From: Planctomycetaceae bacterium UBA4732 | GTDB lineage: Bacteria; Planctomycetota; Planctomycetia; Gemmatales; Gemmataceae | DNA length: 15,323 nucleotides | Reading direction: 5' to 3' | Assembly: GCA_002404095.1 (NCBI GenBank) | Contig: DHJA01000045.1 | Coordinates: forward strand, 1 to 15,323 | In this document: in pieces, positions 5,788 to 13,426 of the stretch | Layout of the letters: each line of letters starts with the position of its first letter | Position numbering within the stretch: the first letter of the stretch is position 1 | Notes under the pieces: model-generated | What the model was told of the DNA's origin: nothing | The model's database searches: none | The model's input: only the letters and a program-made list of their open reading frames with translations | Program-made: the position numbers and the translations under genes

Positions 5788-8115
5788 ATGCCGAGGCCAG
5801 CCATGCCAAGCCGTTCGCTATACGTCGCCGCGCTGTTCGCCCTGGCGCTCCCCGTCGTCGCGGCCGAGCCGTTGCCCGATACCAAACCGCTCACCGAACA
5901 AGGCGACCTTGCCGCCAAAATGGTCGAGGGCATCGACAAGTACCTCATGCGCGAGATCGCCGCCTCCGTCGCGAAACGCAAGCAATACTGGAAGCCGGAT
6001 TTTTCCTCTCTCGAATTACCTTTGAAGTCGGCGCAGCCCAACCCCCAACGCCTAAAGAAGATCATCGGCGTCGTTGACCCGCGAGTGCCGTTCGCCGACC
6101 TCGAATACGTCGGCGGCCCGAAAACGCCTGCGCTGGTCGCCGAGACAGACGCTTACAAGGTCTTCGCCGTGCGCTGGCCGGTGCTGCCGGGCGTGGACGG
6201 CGAAGGTTTGCTGCTAGAACCCAAGGGCCAGGCGCTGGCGTGCGCCGTCGCTATCCCCGACGCGGATTGGACGCCGGAAATGCTCGTCGGCCTGGCGCCG
6301 GGAGTGCCGGCCGAAGCGCAATCGGCCCGGATTCTTGCCGAAAACAGCTGCCGCGTCATCGTGCCGGTGTTGATCGACCGCAAAGACGACTGGTCGGGCA
6401 ACCCTGTACTAGGCCACATGACGAATCAACCCCATCGGGAGTTTATATATCGCATGGCCTACGAAATGGGCCGGCACGTCATCGGTTACGAGGTGCAGAA
6501 GGTACTCGCGGCGGTCGATTGGTTTTGCCGCGACAAGGATCATCCCCCTGTCGGCGTCGTCGGCTGCGGCGAAGGAGGCATGATCGCCCTGTATAGCGGG
6601 GCGGTCGATGATCGCATCTACGAGACGATAGTAGGAGGATATTTCGGCCCGCGCGGGTCCGTCTGGGACGAGCCGATTTATCGCAACGTCTGGGACGAGT
6701 TGCGCGAGTTCGGCGATGCGGGAATCGCTCGGCTCATCCTTCCCCGTCGCCTCACGGTCGTTATGGACCAATGCGTTGAGGTCGCCGGCCCGCCGCCCGC
6801 CGGCAACGGCCGCGCCGGCGCGGCGCCGGGACGCATTACCTCTCCGTCTGACCGCGAGGCCGTCCGCCGGGAACTAAAGGCCGCCTCGCCCCTTTTCGTG
6901 AATGACCACGGGGCCGGCGCGGAACTCGTCGCCGCTGACGGGCCGGCCGGTGAACGCGATGCTGTTTTGAGTTTTGTGAGCCGGGTTCGTGGTGATTCCA
7001 AGAAAGGCGCCGACGGAGTCGGCGCCCCACCTTCTGCGCTTAAAGACCTCCGTAAAGACTTCGATCCCACGCCACGACAACATCGCCAATTCGAGCAGCT
7101 TGTCCAGTTCACACAAAAGCTCCTGCGCGACTCTGAACGGCGCCGTCAGGAAACCTTCTGGTCCAAACTCGATACAAATTCTCTCGAAAAATATGAGACG
7201 TCCTGCAAACTATTCCGCGAACAACTCGACGAAGAAGTAATCGGCCTGTTGCCGAAACCGACCGAAGCGATGAACCCGCGCACGCGCCTGCTCTACGATG
7301 AACCGAAATACCGGGCGTATGAAGTGATGCTCGACATTTATCCGGGCGTATACGCCTACGGCATCCTGGCATTGCCGAAGGATTTGAAGCCCGGCGAGAA
7401 GCGGCCGGTCGTCGTTTGCCAGCACGGCTTGGAGGGCCGGCCGACCGACGTGATATGCCCCAATAAGGACTCTCAATACTATCATTCCTTCGGTTCGAGG
7501 CTGGCCGAATTGGGTTACATCGTCTACGCGCCGCAGAACCCCTACATCGGCCACGACAAGTTCCGCGTACTGCAGCGCAAGGCCAACCCCCTTGGCCTAT
7601 CGCTTTTTTCGTTTATCGTCCGCCAGCATCGCACGACGCTCGACTGGCTTTCCACATTGCCGAACGTGGACCCTAACCGCATCGCGTTCTACGGCCTTTC
7701 CTACGGCGGCAAGACGGCCATGCGGGTGCCGGCTTTGGAGACGCGCTATTGCCTGTCGATCTGCTCCGGCGACTTCAATGAATGGGTCGCCAAGAACGCC
7801 TCGGTGGACTTCGCCGGCAGTTATTTGTTCACGAACGAATACGAAATGCCGGAGTGGAATTTGGGACATACGTTCAATTACGCGGAGATGGCGGCGTTGA
7901 TCGCGCCGCGTCCGTTCATGGTGGAGCGCGGGCACAACGATGGCGTCGGCATCGACGAGATGGTGGCGTATGAATACGCCAAGGTGCGGCGGCTGTACAG
8001 CCGGCTGAAGATTCCCGAGCGAACCGTGATCGAATACTTCGACGGCCCGCACGAGATTCATGGCGTGGGGACGTTCCGCTTTCTGAAACAGCAGCTGAAA
8101 TGGCCGCCGGAGTAA
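5788..8115 (+). CDS. exported tandem alpha/beta-hydrolase (dienelactone hydrolase / acetylxylan esterase-like)
   Basis: 775 residues. A signal peptide ends near residue 26-27 (SRSLYVAALFALALPVVAAE), so it is periplasmic or secreted. Two alpha/beta-hydrolase-like halves follow. In the first (about 60-400) the nucleophile elbow reads GCGEGG (259-264), with Glu262 in the usual Ser position. The second (about 480-775) has an intact triad: VVVCQHG as the oxyanion strand, GLSYGG (636-641) with Ser638, GHNDGVG with Asp718, and GPHEIHG with His755 or His758. Carbohydrate or small-ester cleavage is the usual role of relatives; the substrate here is unknown. GGAG at 5779-5782, 5 bp upstream, supports the start at 5788; Met at 5803 is an alternative with GAGG before it. 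The gene starts 19 bp after the nucleotidyltransferase stop. A perfect palindrome lies in frame in the linker between the two halves. Confidence 0.82.
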   Translation: MPRPAMPSRSLYVAALFALALPVVAAEPLPDTKPLTEQGDLAAKMVEGIDKYLMREIAASVAKRKQYWKPDFSSLELPLKSAQPNPQRLKKIIGVVDPRVPFADLEYVGGPKTPALVAETDAYKVFAVRWPVLPGVDGEGLLLEPKGQALACAVAIPDADWTPEMLVGLAPGVPAEAQSARILAENSCRVIVPVLIDRKDDWSGNPVLGHMTNQPHREFIYRMAYEMGRHVIGYEVQKVLAAVDWFCRDKDHPPVGVVGCGEGGMIALYSGAVDDRIYETIVGGYFGPRGSVWDEPIYRNVWDELREFGDAGIARLILPRRLTVVMDQCVEVAGPPPAGNGRAGAAPGRITSPSDREAVRRELKAASPLFVNDHGAGAELVAADGPAGERDAVLSFVSRVRGDSKKGADGVGAPPSALKDLRKDFDPTPRQHRQFEQLVQFTQKLLRDSERRRQETFWSKLDTNSLEKYETSCKLFREQLDEEVIGLLPKPTEAMNPRTRLLYDEPKYRAYEVMLDIYPGVYAYGILALPKDLKPGEKRPVVVCQHGLEGRPTDVICPNKDSQYYHSFGSRLAELGYIVYAPQNPYIGHDKFRVLQRKANPLGLSLFSFIVRQHRTTLDWLSTLPNVDPNRIAFYGLSYGGKTAMRVPALETRYCLSICSGDFNEWVAKNASVDFAGSYLFTNEYEMPEWNLGHTFNYAEMAALIAPRPFMVERGHNDGVGIDEMVAYEYAKVRRLYSRLKIPERTVIEYFDGPHEIHGVGTFRFLKQQLKWPPE
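7006..7026. repeat. short GC-rich palindrome inside the hydrolase coding sequence
   Basis: GGCGCCGAC, a 3-nt loop (GGA), and GTCGGCGCC: 9-bp perfect arms. It encodes GADGVGA in the linker between the two hydrolase halves and keeps the frame. The surrounding bases resemble dispersed GC palindromes of planctomycete gaps, so this may be a repeat that landed in a tolerant linker. Confidence 0.7.
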
Positions 8116-8119
8116 GAGA

Positions 8120-10471
8120 TTACGGTTGCCGAGAGCGCTCCACGACATGAATATGCGTCTCGACGTTGCCGGCGGCGTCCTCGGCGTGGGCCGTGATCTT
8201 GTTCTCTCCCATCACTTCATTAAGGACGATCTCCCACTCCGCGAAGTTCGCCGCTGTCGCCGTCGCGGGGCGGCCGTTCACCACGACCTTCCGAATGACG
8301 CCGTCGTCCGACGCGACCCCGCGCACCACCAACTTCCCTTCTTTGATCCCTGAGACGTAAGTAATGACGGTGGCCGGCGGCTGGTCGTCCACGGGATTGA
8401 GCAACGCGGGGAACGGAACGCCATGCACCTCGGCTGCGCGCGATTCGTCGCCGGTCAAGAGTGGCACGTCTTTGTAATCCAGCCCGTCCTCGCGCAATTC
8501 GCGCGTCTTAGTACTCACCACTTTGGCGTCACGGCCGAGGCCGAAATAATCGTGGACGTAGATCGTCACGCCCTTCGCGGTCGTCGGTGTGGGGCGCGGC
8601 CCGCCGCCCAGATTCACCAGCGCCCGATGCTTCGTTCCCGTCCAGTCCAGCACCTTCACGTTGCGGAAGTGCGAAACGGCGAGGCCGGTCGGGTTGTCGT
8701 CGCTGATCTGGATGAGCGGCATTTCGTCGCCGGAACGAATGCCCTCGAACGTCAACCCGTCCACCGTGAGAGGGCCGTACTGCATACTGTCATCGTCAAG
8801 ACCGCGGTTGAACGGTTCGGTGTTCGTTTTGGCAATATAGAGATCGCGATAAACGTGATTGTCATAGTTGGGGTGATAGACGCCGTAGCCCGCCTGCCAG
8901 ATCTTCATGCCGTCTACGAGAAGCGACGGAGATTCCGGGCGGAAGGCGTAGTGCGTACCCCAAATCTTCATGCGCCGGACGATGAACGGGTGCCGGACGT
9001 CCGGCCCGACGCGATTGACGCCCTCGCCCAGGTTGAAGCCGTACAGGCCCTCGCCGTGCGATTCGTTGTCCTCAAAACGGACGAAAGGTAGAGTACGAAT
9101 GTCTACTACCTTGCGCTTGCCGTCGGGCTGCATAACGGGCAGCGTGAGCTTAAGTTCGCTGGTCGGCGTGGCCTCGAAGCGGAAACCATATTGGTCGTTG
9201 TCGCAGGAGACGTTGCGCGTGAAAGTATTGCGACAATTGGCCCACCAGAAGCCGGCCCCTTCGTTCTGGTCGAAGGGCAGCATCTGCTTGGGCAGCCGCT
9301 TGCCGCGGAACACCTGGACAGCGAGATTGCGGTCGAGGACGTTGTAGACCTCGGTGCCGTCTTCCATGAAAAAGCCGTGGCCGACGCTCTGATAGCCGAC
9401 GCAGTCGCGCACCACTAAATAGTTTGTGCCGTGGATGGTCAACCAGCGATTACCGCTGTCCCAGATCGACGCCCCGACGACGGAACTTCCGCGCATGGTG
9501 TCGCCGCACAGGTGGTAATGCAGACTGTAACGGCCGAGCATCCCTTCCTTGCCGAGGTGGCGGAACTCGGCGTAGCTAATCGAGCCGGCCGAGCCTCGAT
9601 GGTACATCGTGTGGCCGCGCACGCCGGCCGGGTCGGCCGACTCGACGACGACGTTGCGACTGAGATTGGCGATCTCGCCACGGTAATCGCCCGTCCCTAA
9701 ATGCTCAAATTCCAGCGGTTTGTCGAGAGTAAAGGTCGCGCCGTCGATGGAGCGGACGGCGCGCTCTTCGGTGAAGGAGCCGCCGTGCCGGCGCGACGCG
9801 CCGTTTTCGGCGGCCCGCGCCGTGGTGACGAGGATGTGGTCGCCGGGGCGCCAGCCCTCAACCGCCTCGGCGCAGGTCACGGCCGCATCGCCCTTCTTCG
9901 CTGTCGCGCCGAGTTTGACCCACGTGCGATTCATCGCGGCGCCGTGGAAGTCCATGCGCCCGCCGCAGCAGACGATAGCGGGCAAAGACTGTTTGTCCAT
10001 CCCCGGAAAGTAGACAAGACGGATCTTCGCGGTATGCTTCGCGTCGATGGGCCGATCCTGCGCACCGACTTCCAGTGCCGGCCTCGGTTGGACGGATTCA
10101 TTGAGATGGGCGTCGCAGTCGAAACCTTCCTCGCTCGCGTCGTCGCCCGCCTGGATTCGGATTAAGCCCACGTCGAGCCGCGTGTCCTTGTCGGGGGCGA
10201 ACGTCAGCACGCCGGCGATGTACACGGCGCGGACGGCCTCTGTCGATACGCGGTCGTAGACGACGACGTGACCCTGGCGCACCTGGACGCGGGCGCCGGC
10301 GCCGGGGATTTTGCCGCCCTCCCAGGTTTCGGGGGCCGACCATGAGCCGCTGTGGGCGGAGCGAATTAGCGGAGCCTCGTCGGCGGCGCCGGTAGGCAAG
10401 GCCGCCCCGAAGACCGCGATGGTCAAGACGGAAAATGAAATTCGTCTTAAACACTCCGCAATGGCTGGCAC
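8120..10471 (-). CDS. exported G8-domain, CEMIP-like parallel beta-helix protein
   Basis: 783 residues from a GTG start at 10471, with AAGGA upstream at about 10-bp spacing. The signal peptide has RR in its n-region and a cleavage site after GAA (near 30). A G8 domain follows (about 35-165), with the typical SGSWSAPETWEGGKIPGAGA (41-60) and GHVVVYD. The middle is a right-handed parallel beta-helix that includes GRYSLHYHLCGD (313-324) and VGHGFFMEDGTE (363-374), which recall the conserved core of CEMIP and TMEM2, vertebrate hyaluronan-degrading proteins. Residues 698-783 form an Ig-like domain (VVRGVASDDGVIRKVVVNGR and ITAHAEDAAGNVE), similar to domain B of glucodextranase. Together these suggest an extracellular polysaccharide-binding or -cleaving protein; the substrate is unknown. 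It converges with the hydrolase gene with 4 bp between the stops and no terminator hairpin. Confidence 0.83.
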   Translation of the reverse strand: MPAIAECLRRISFSVLTIAVFGAALPTGAADEAPLIRSAHSGSWSAPETWEGGKIPGAGARVQVRQGHVVVYDRVSTEAVRAVYIAGVLTFAPDKDTRLDVGLIRIQAGDDASEEGFDCDAHLNESVQPRPALEVGAQDRPIDAKHTAKIRLVYFPGMDKQSLPAIVCCGGRMDFHGAAMNRTWVKLGATAKKGDAAVTCAEAVEGWRPGDHILVTTARAAENGASRRHGGSFTEERAVRSIDGATFTLDKPLEFEHLGTGDYRGEIANLSRNVVVESADPAGVRGHTMYHRGSAGSISYAEFRHLGKEGMLGRYSLHYHLCGDTMRGSSVVGASIWDSGNRWLTIHGTNYLVVRDCVGYQSVGHGFFMEDGTEVYNVLDRNLAVQVFRGKRLPKQMLPFDQNEGAGFWWANCRNTFTRNVSCDNDQYGFRFEATPTSELKLTLPVMQPDGKRKVVDIRTLPFVRFEDNESHGEGLYGFNLGEGVNRVGPDVRHPFIVRRMKIWGTHYAFRPESPSLLVDGMKIWQAGYGVYHPNYDNHVYRDLYIAKTNTEPFNRGLDDDSMQYGPLTVDGLTFEGIRSGDEMPLIQISDDNPTGLAVSHFRNVKVLDWTGTKHRALVNLGGGPRPTPTTAKGVTIYVHDYFGLGRDAKVVSTKTRELREDGLDYKDVPLLTGDESRAAEVHGVPFPALLNPVDDQPPATVITYVSGIKEGKLVVRGVASDDGVIRKVVVNGRPATATAANFAEWEIVLNEVMGENKITAHAEDAAGNVETHIHVVERSRQP

Positions 10472-10779
10472 GGCTGGTGTGTCCTTCCGCTTGGGATCGA
10501 CTACGACGAATCAGGTAGGCAAGATCAGTCTATGCGGAAGCGAAAGGTTGGGAAACCTAAAAATTGTTGGCGCCGGTCGCAACGAAGCACTAAACGGCCA
10601 TGCGAATTCCCCCATACTACATAGTGAAAGTCAGTATATCCTGAATGGAGATGTTCTGATACTAAGCATACGGAGAGGATGTGCCTACCGATTTTGACGG
10701 GTTCGGGCGGAGAACCCCCCCCCCTACAGTGATTTTTATGGGTAGATGCGTGGGAGCCTCGCCCAATCGGAACAGGCGC
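10472..10779. other. 308-bp gap upstream of the G8 gene
   Basis: I see no gene here; every reading frame I checked is broken within a few codons. The gap is AT-richer than its flanks and should hold the promoter of the G8 gene. The best -10 match on the minus strand is TATACT (10638-10633), but no good -35 is spaced from it, and it would give a leader of over 130 nt. The left part holds the AAGGA preceding the GTG. A degenerate GC repeat with a run of ten C lies at 10705-10727. Confidence 0.6.
10705..10727. repeat. diverged half-copy of the GGGCGGGG palindrome, with a run of ten C
   Basis: These 23 bases align without gaps to part of the right arm of the 13210-13278 palindrome, with 19 of 23 identical by my count. 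They read GGGCGG, AGAA, ten C (10715-10724), then TAC. The partner arm is missing, so it looks like a decayed copy whose GCCCC stretch became a homopolymer. Confidence 0.45.
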
Positions 10780-11940
10780 CTACTTCTTAAAGTTCACCGA
10801 CGGCGCCGGCGGCTGACCTTGAATCTGCGACAATCGCACCTGAGCCGTCTCGGCGTGACGCGACGTGGGGAAATTCCGCGCCACTCGTTCCAAGTAGTAG
10901 ACCGCCTGCTGCGGCTGGCCTTTTTTCAGACAAGTGTCCGCCAGGGCCAGGTACAACACGCCCAGCCGGTCGCTCAACTGCTCGCACGCCAGCTTGGCCC
11001 ACTCGGCGTTACTCTTAATGTCGGAGGTCAATTGTGCGGCTTCGGCGCCTTCCGGCAAGTCCGCGTACTGGGCGATCAGCACTTCGCAGCGGTCCAGACA
11101 GCACAAGAACTGTTGCGTCCGATAGTCCTCACGGGCCTGGGCCAGCATGTCGTGGGCGCGGTCTTTACGCTGCTGGCCGCCCTCCTGGGTCCGGCTGGTA
11201 AGCGTGGCCACCCACTCGGTCGCCTCCCGCGCCGCCTGGGCGCCGGCGAATTGCTTCGTCACTTCGCCGGCCGACTTCAGCGCTTCCGCGGTGTCGCCTT
11301 TGTCGGCTTTTTGCTTCGCCGCGGCCAACTGTTCCGTCGCCTGTTGCTCCACTTCCTGCAACAATTGCCGGGCTTTCGTCTGCACTTGCCGTTCCTTGCC
11401 GTCCTCCACGATGCTCTTCAAAAGCGTCAAAGCGCGTGCGAACTCTTTCTGGCTCGCGGCTTTCGTCGCTTCCTCGAAATCGCGGGTCATCCATTCGGGG
11501 GCCGAAACCGTGTTGACGGCCCGCTGCACTTGCTCGCGGAAAACGGGCGCCTCAATGAACCCTTCTTGATAGCCGAGAATGCGGCCGTCCGGCGAGGCGT
11601 ATACCAATGTGGGATAGTTTTGGATGTTCATCTTCTCAATCAGATCGGGAGCGCGGGCCGCGTCGATGTGCAGAGGTATGCAGCGCTCGTTGAGCAGCGT
11701 CACCACGGCGGCTTCTACAAACGTGCGCTGCTCCAGTTGCCGGCACCAATAACAGTTTTCCGTGCTGAAATCGATGACGAGAGGCCGGCCTTTTTCCTGC
11801 GCCTCTTTGCGCGCCTTGCCATAATCCGTACGCCATTCGACCTCCGCCCCGGCGATGTTTCCGGCCCCCGCGCTAAGCGCGAGGAACACGAGGGGACAGC
11901 AAGCGAGGAGGCGCGGGAAGGAGAAATGGCGGGTATTCAT
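10780..11940 (-). CDS. exported thioredoxin-fold protein with TPR-like repeats
   Basis: 386 residues. An N-terminal signal sequence runs to about residue 32 (RHFSFPRLLACCPLVFLALS, then AGAGNIAGAE). A thioredoxin-like domain follows (about 34-145): RPLVIDFSTENCYWC with the redox pair C63 and C66, and the cis-proline loop NYPTLVY (P110). The CYWC motif and the VIDFSTE strand fit the thioredoxin_7/DsbD-gamma-like group. Residues 160-386 are Ala/Gln/Glu-rich helices with TPR character, most clearly LYLALADTCLKKGQPQQAVYYLERVARNFPTS near the end. A disulfide reductase or redox-sensing scaffold of the cell envelope is the likely role. I start at Met on 11940 because GGAG precedes it by 8 bp; an ATG at 11961 would add seven residues without a ribosome binding site. 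It follows the recombinase by 33 bp and may be co-transcribed with it. Confidence 0.82.
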   Translation of the reverse strand: MNTRHFSFPRLLACCPLVFLALSAGAGNIAGAEVEWRTDYGKARKEAQEKGRPLVIDFSTENCYWCRQLEQRTFVEAAVVTLLNERCIPLHIDAARAPDLIEKMNIQNYPTLVYASPDGRILGYQEGFIEAPVFREQVQRAVNTVSAPEWMTRDFEEATKAASQKEFARALTLLKSIVEDGKERQVQTKARQLLQEVEQQATEQLAAAKQKADKGDTAEALKSAGEVTKQFAGAQAAREATEWVATLTSRTQEGGQQRKDRAHDMLAQAREDYRTQQFLCCLDRCEVLIAQYADLPEGAEAAQLTSDIKSNAEWAKLACEQLSDRLGVLYLALADTCLKKGQPQQAVYYLERVARNFPTSRHAETAQVRLSQIQGQPPAPSVNFKK

Positions 11941-11973
11941 ACGAACGGCTCCGTTGCACAATCGACGCCGCGC

Positions 11974-12873
11974 TCAGGCGCGGGGGTGTGCTTGGTGGTA
12001 GCTATCGCTAAGGCGTTTGGTGGTCACATGGGTGTATATCTGCGTGGTACCGAGACTTCGATGTCCGAGAAGCTCTTGCACACTGCGGATGTCGGCGCCC
12101 GCGTCGAGCAAGTGGGTGGCGAAGCTGTGGCGCAGCGTATGCGGACTCGTGCGCGGGTCGAGGCCGGCCACGGCGAGATACTTTTCCAGCATCCGGCCGA
12201 CGCTGCGCGACGACAACCGTGTGCCGGCGCGGTTCAGAAACAGCGCGGTCGCCGCGCGCGGACGGCGGGCAACGATCAAGGCGCGCTGGCCGAGCCATAG
12301 GCGCACGGCGAACACGGCGGGAGGACCAAGAAGGGCCAAGCGTTCCCGGCGCCCCTTGCCGCGAACCGTGGCGAGGCCGTCGTCGAGGTCCAAGTCGTCC
12401 CCATTCAGCCCGGTCAACTCGCTTACTCGCAACCCGGCCGAGTATAGCGTCTCCAAAATGGCCCGGTCGCGCACGCCCAACGGTTCCTCCGCTGGAGGCG
12501 TCGCCAACAGCCGGAGCATGTCCTCGCGCTGGACGAAGTGCGGCAACTTCTGGTCGAGGCGCGGCCCACGCAGTCCGTCGGCGGGGTTGACCTTGAGGAC
12601 GCTCTGCCGGCACAGGAAGCGGCACCACGACCGCACCGCGGCCAGCCGGCGGGCAATGGTACTCTTGGCGTAGCCCTGTTCGTGTAGCCATGCCAAGTAA
12701 GCCCGCACGAGGCGCGTGTTCAACTTATCCGGCCGCGGCGCCGAAATGCCGAGCCGTGTGCGGAAGAAGTCTAGCGCCTGCACCAAATCCTCGCGGTACG
12801 ACTTCACCGTATGCGGCGAGGCATTCTTCTCCAGGGACAGATGGTGCAGGAACTCGGCCAGTGCTTCTTGCAT
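11974..12873 (-). CDS. xerC: tyrosine recombinase, XerC/XerD type
   Basis: 299 residues, the usual length of Xer recombinases. The N-terminal core-binding domain (about 1-95) reads EFLHHLSLEKNASPHTVKSY, RRLAAVRSWCRFL and NPADGL. The catalytic domain (about 110-299) has all six residues: R149 (SAGLRVSEL), K173 (GKGRRERL), H245 and R248 (PHTLRHSFATHLL), H271 (LLGHRSLG) and the nucleophile Y280 (TQIYTHV). These enzymes resolve chromosome dimers at dif sites during division. No phage or integron genes adjoin it, and its GC matches the region, so a housekeeping Xer is more likely than an integrase. XerC versus XerD cannot be settled from one sequence. The ATG at 12873 has only weak ribosome-binding bases. 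A 28-bp palindrome lies between it and the next gene upstream. Confidence 0.9.
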   Translation of the reverse strand: MQEALAEFLHHLSLEKNASPHTVKSYREDLVQALDFFRTRLGISAPRPDKLNTRLVRAYLAWLHEQGYAKSTIARRLAAVRSWCRFLCRQSVLKVNPADGLRGPRLDQKLPHFVQREDMLRLLATPPAEEPLGVRDRAILETLYSAGLRVSELTGLNGDDLDLDDGLATVRGKGRRERLALLGPPAVFAVRLWLGQRALIVARRPRAATALFLNRAGTRLSSRSVGRMLEKYLAVAGLDPRTSPHTLRHSFATHLLDAGADIRSVQELLGHRSLGTTQIYTHVTTKRLSDSYHQAHPRA

Positions 12874-12900
12874 TGCGGGTTGCTCTTGCTCCCCTCAGAG

Positions 12901-12963
12901 GTTTAGCCGCGACCCGAAGGGGAGCGCGAGGGTCACGCGCTCCCCTTCGGGTCGCGGCTAAAC
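12901..12963. repeat. 28-bp perfect palindrome downstream of the 68-aa gene (copy 1)
   Basis: Arms at 12901-12928 and 12936-12963 are exact reverse complements around a 7-nt loop. Each arm carries TTTAGCCGCGACCCGAAGGG or its complement. It starts 7 bp after the stop of the 68-residue gene and ends 27 bp before the recombinase start codon. No U-tract follows. A second copy with the same left arm lies at 14159-14218. Confidence 0.87.
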
Positions 12964-12970
12964 AATGGAT

Positions 12971-13177
12971 TCAGAATCGCGGCGCCGGCGCCGTGGCGGC
13001 TTGCTCGTGCGCTTTCCGTGTCAAGACGGCCGCGTCGAACCAATTCAGCGTGAGAACCGGGTCGGCGGCCTGATCCTGCAAAAGCCGGAGCAGCGTCTCA
13101 CGGCTTTCGTCGTCGTACACATAGACGTAGCGTTCTTCATCCTTGATGAGCGCCAAGACGTTGAACTCCCGACGCAT
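12971..13177 (-). CDS. small conserved protein (68 aa), function unknown
   Basis: The product starts MRREFNVLALIKDEERYVYV and continues YDDESRETLLRLLQDQAADP, LTLNWFDAAVLTRKAHEQAA and a Pro/Ala tail. From memory, proteins with the same NVLALVKxxERYVFVYDD...WFDAAVLT pattern are common and unnamed in planctomycetes. The alternation looks like a beta-hairpin (NVLALIK, ERYVYVYDD), a helix (ETLLRLLQDQA) and a second helix ending in TRKAHEQAA. There is no signal peptide or membrane segment. GGAGG with 6-bp spacing fixes this ATG; the frame stays open upstream as far as 13405, but only by reading through a GC palindrome at 13210-13278, so the longer form is unlikely. It lies between the deacetylase and the recombinase on the same strand. 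Confidence 0.74.
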   Translation of the reverse strand: MRREFNVLALIKDEERYVYVYDDESRETLLRLLQDQAADPVLTLNWFDAAVLTRKAHEQAATAPAPRF

Positions 13178-13209
13178 GAACCGCCTCCGCTCCGAGGCGT
13201 GCCTTGCGA

Positions 13210-13278
13210 TTTTGGGTAGGGGCGGGGTTTCCCCGCCCTGCGACTCTAAGGGCGGGGAGACCCCGCCCCTACCCAAAA
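13210..13278. repeat. 30-bp imperfect palindrome in the leader of the 68-aa gene
   Basis: Arms at 13210-13239 and 13249-13278 pair over 30 bp with one mismatch, around a 9-nt loop. Each is built on TTTTGGGTAGGGGCGGGG or its complement. It ends 32 bp upstream of the ATG of the 68-residue gene, inside the presumed leader, so as RNA it could form a 5' hairpin. From memory, GGGGCGGGG palindromes of this kind are dispersed in planctomycete gaps. This family differs from the two 28-bp palindromes nearby. Confidence 0.85.
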
Positions 13279-13426
13279 ATCGGAGTACACACCTCCGCTT
13301 GCTCCCGCCGGTAGGGCCAGAGTGGGTTGCTGTGGAGGAGTATCGGCCGGCCGCGCGCCCGGCCCGCATCGGAAATACGACGCATAATGGGAGCAGCGGC
13401 CTCATGCGGCCATTCTTCCAGTGCGG

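Noticed and set aside
11880..11940. Lipoprotein signal (LLAC) in the thioredoxin-TPR protein
   Set aside because: The Cys comes before, not after, the hydrophobic stretch, so ordinary signal peptidase cleavage fits better.
10681..12300. Long plus-strand open frame (539 codons) across the thioredoxin-TPR and recombinase genes
   Set aside because: It is antisense to two well-supported genes and its translation is Leu/Arg/Gln-rich with no motif; high GC makes such frames common.
12901..12963. Palindrome next to the recombinase gene as a dif or attachment site
   Set aside because: Its 28-bp arms and GC-rich sequence do not resemble the two 11-bp half-sites with a 6-bp centre of dif, and a second copy lies next to unrelated genes.
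13178..13405. N-terminal extension of the 68-residue protein to 144 residues
   Set aside because: It would translate a 30-bp palindrome, and a good ribosome binding site sits at the shorter start.
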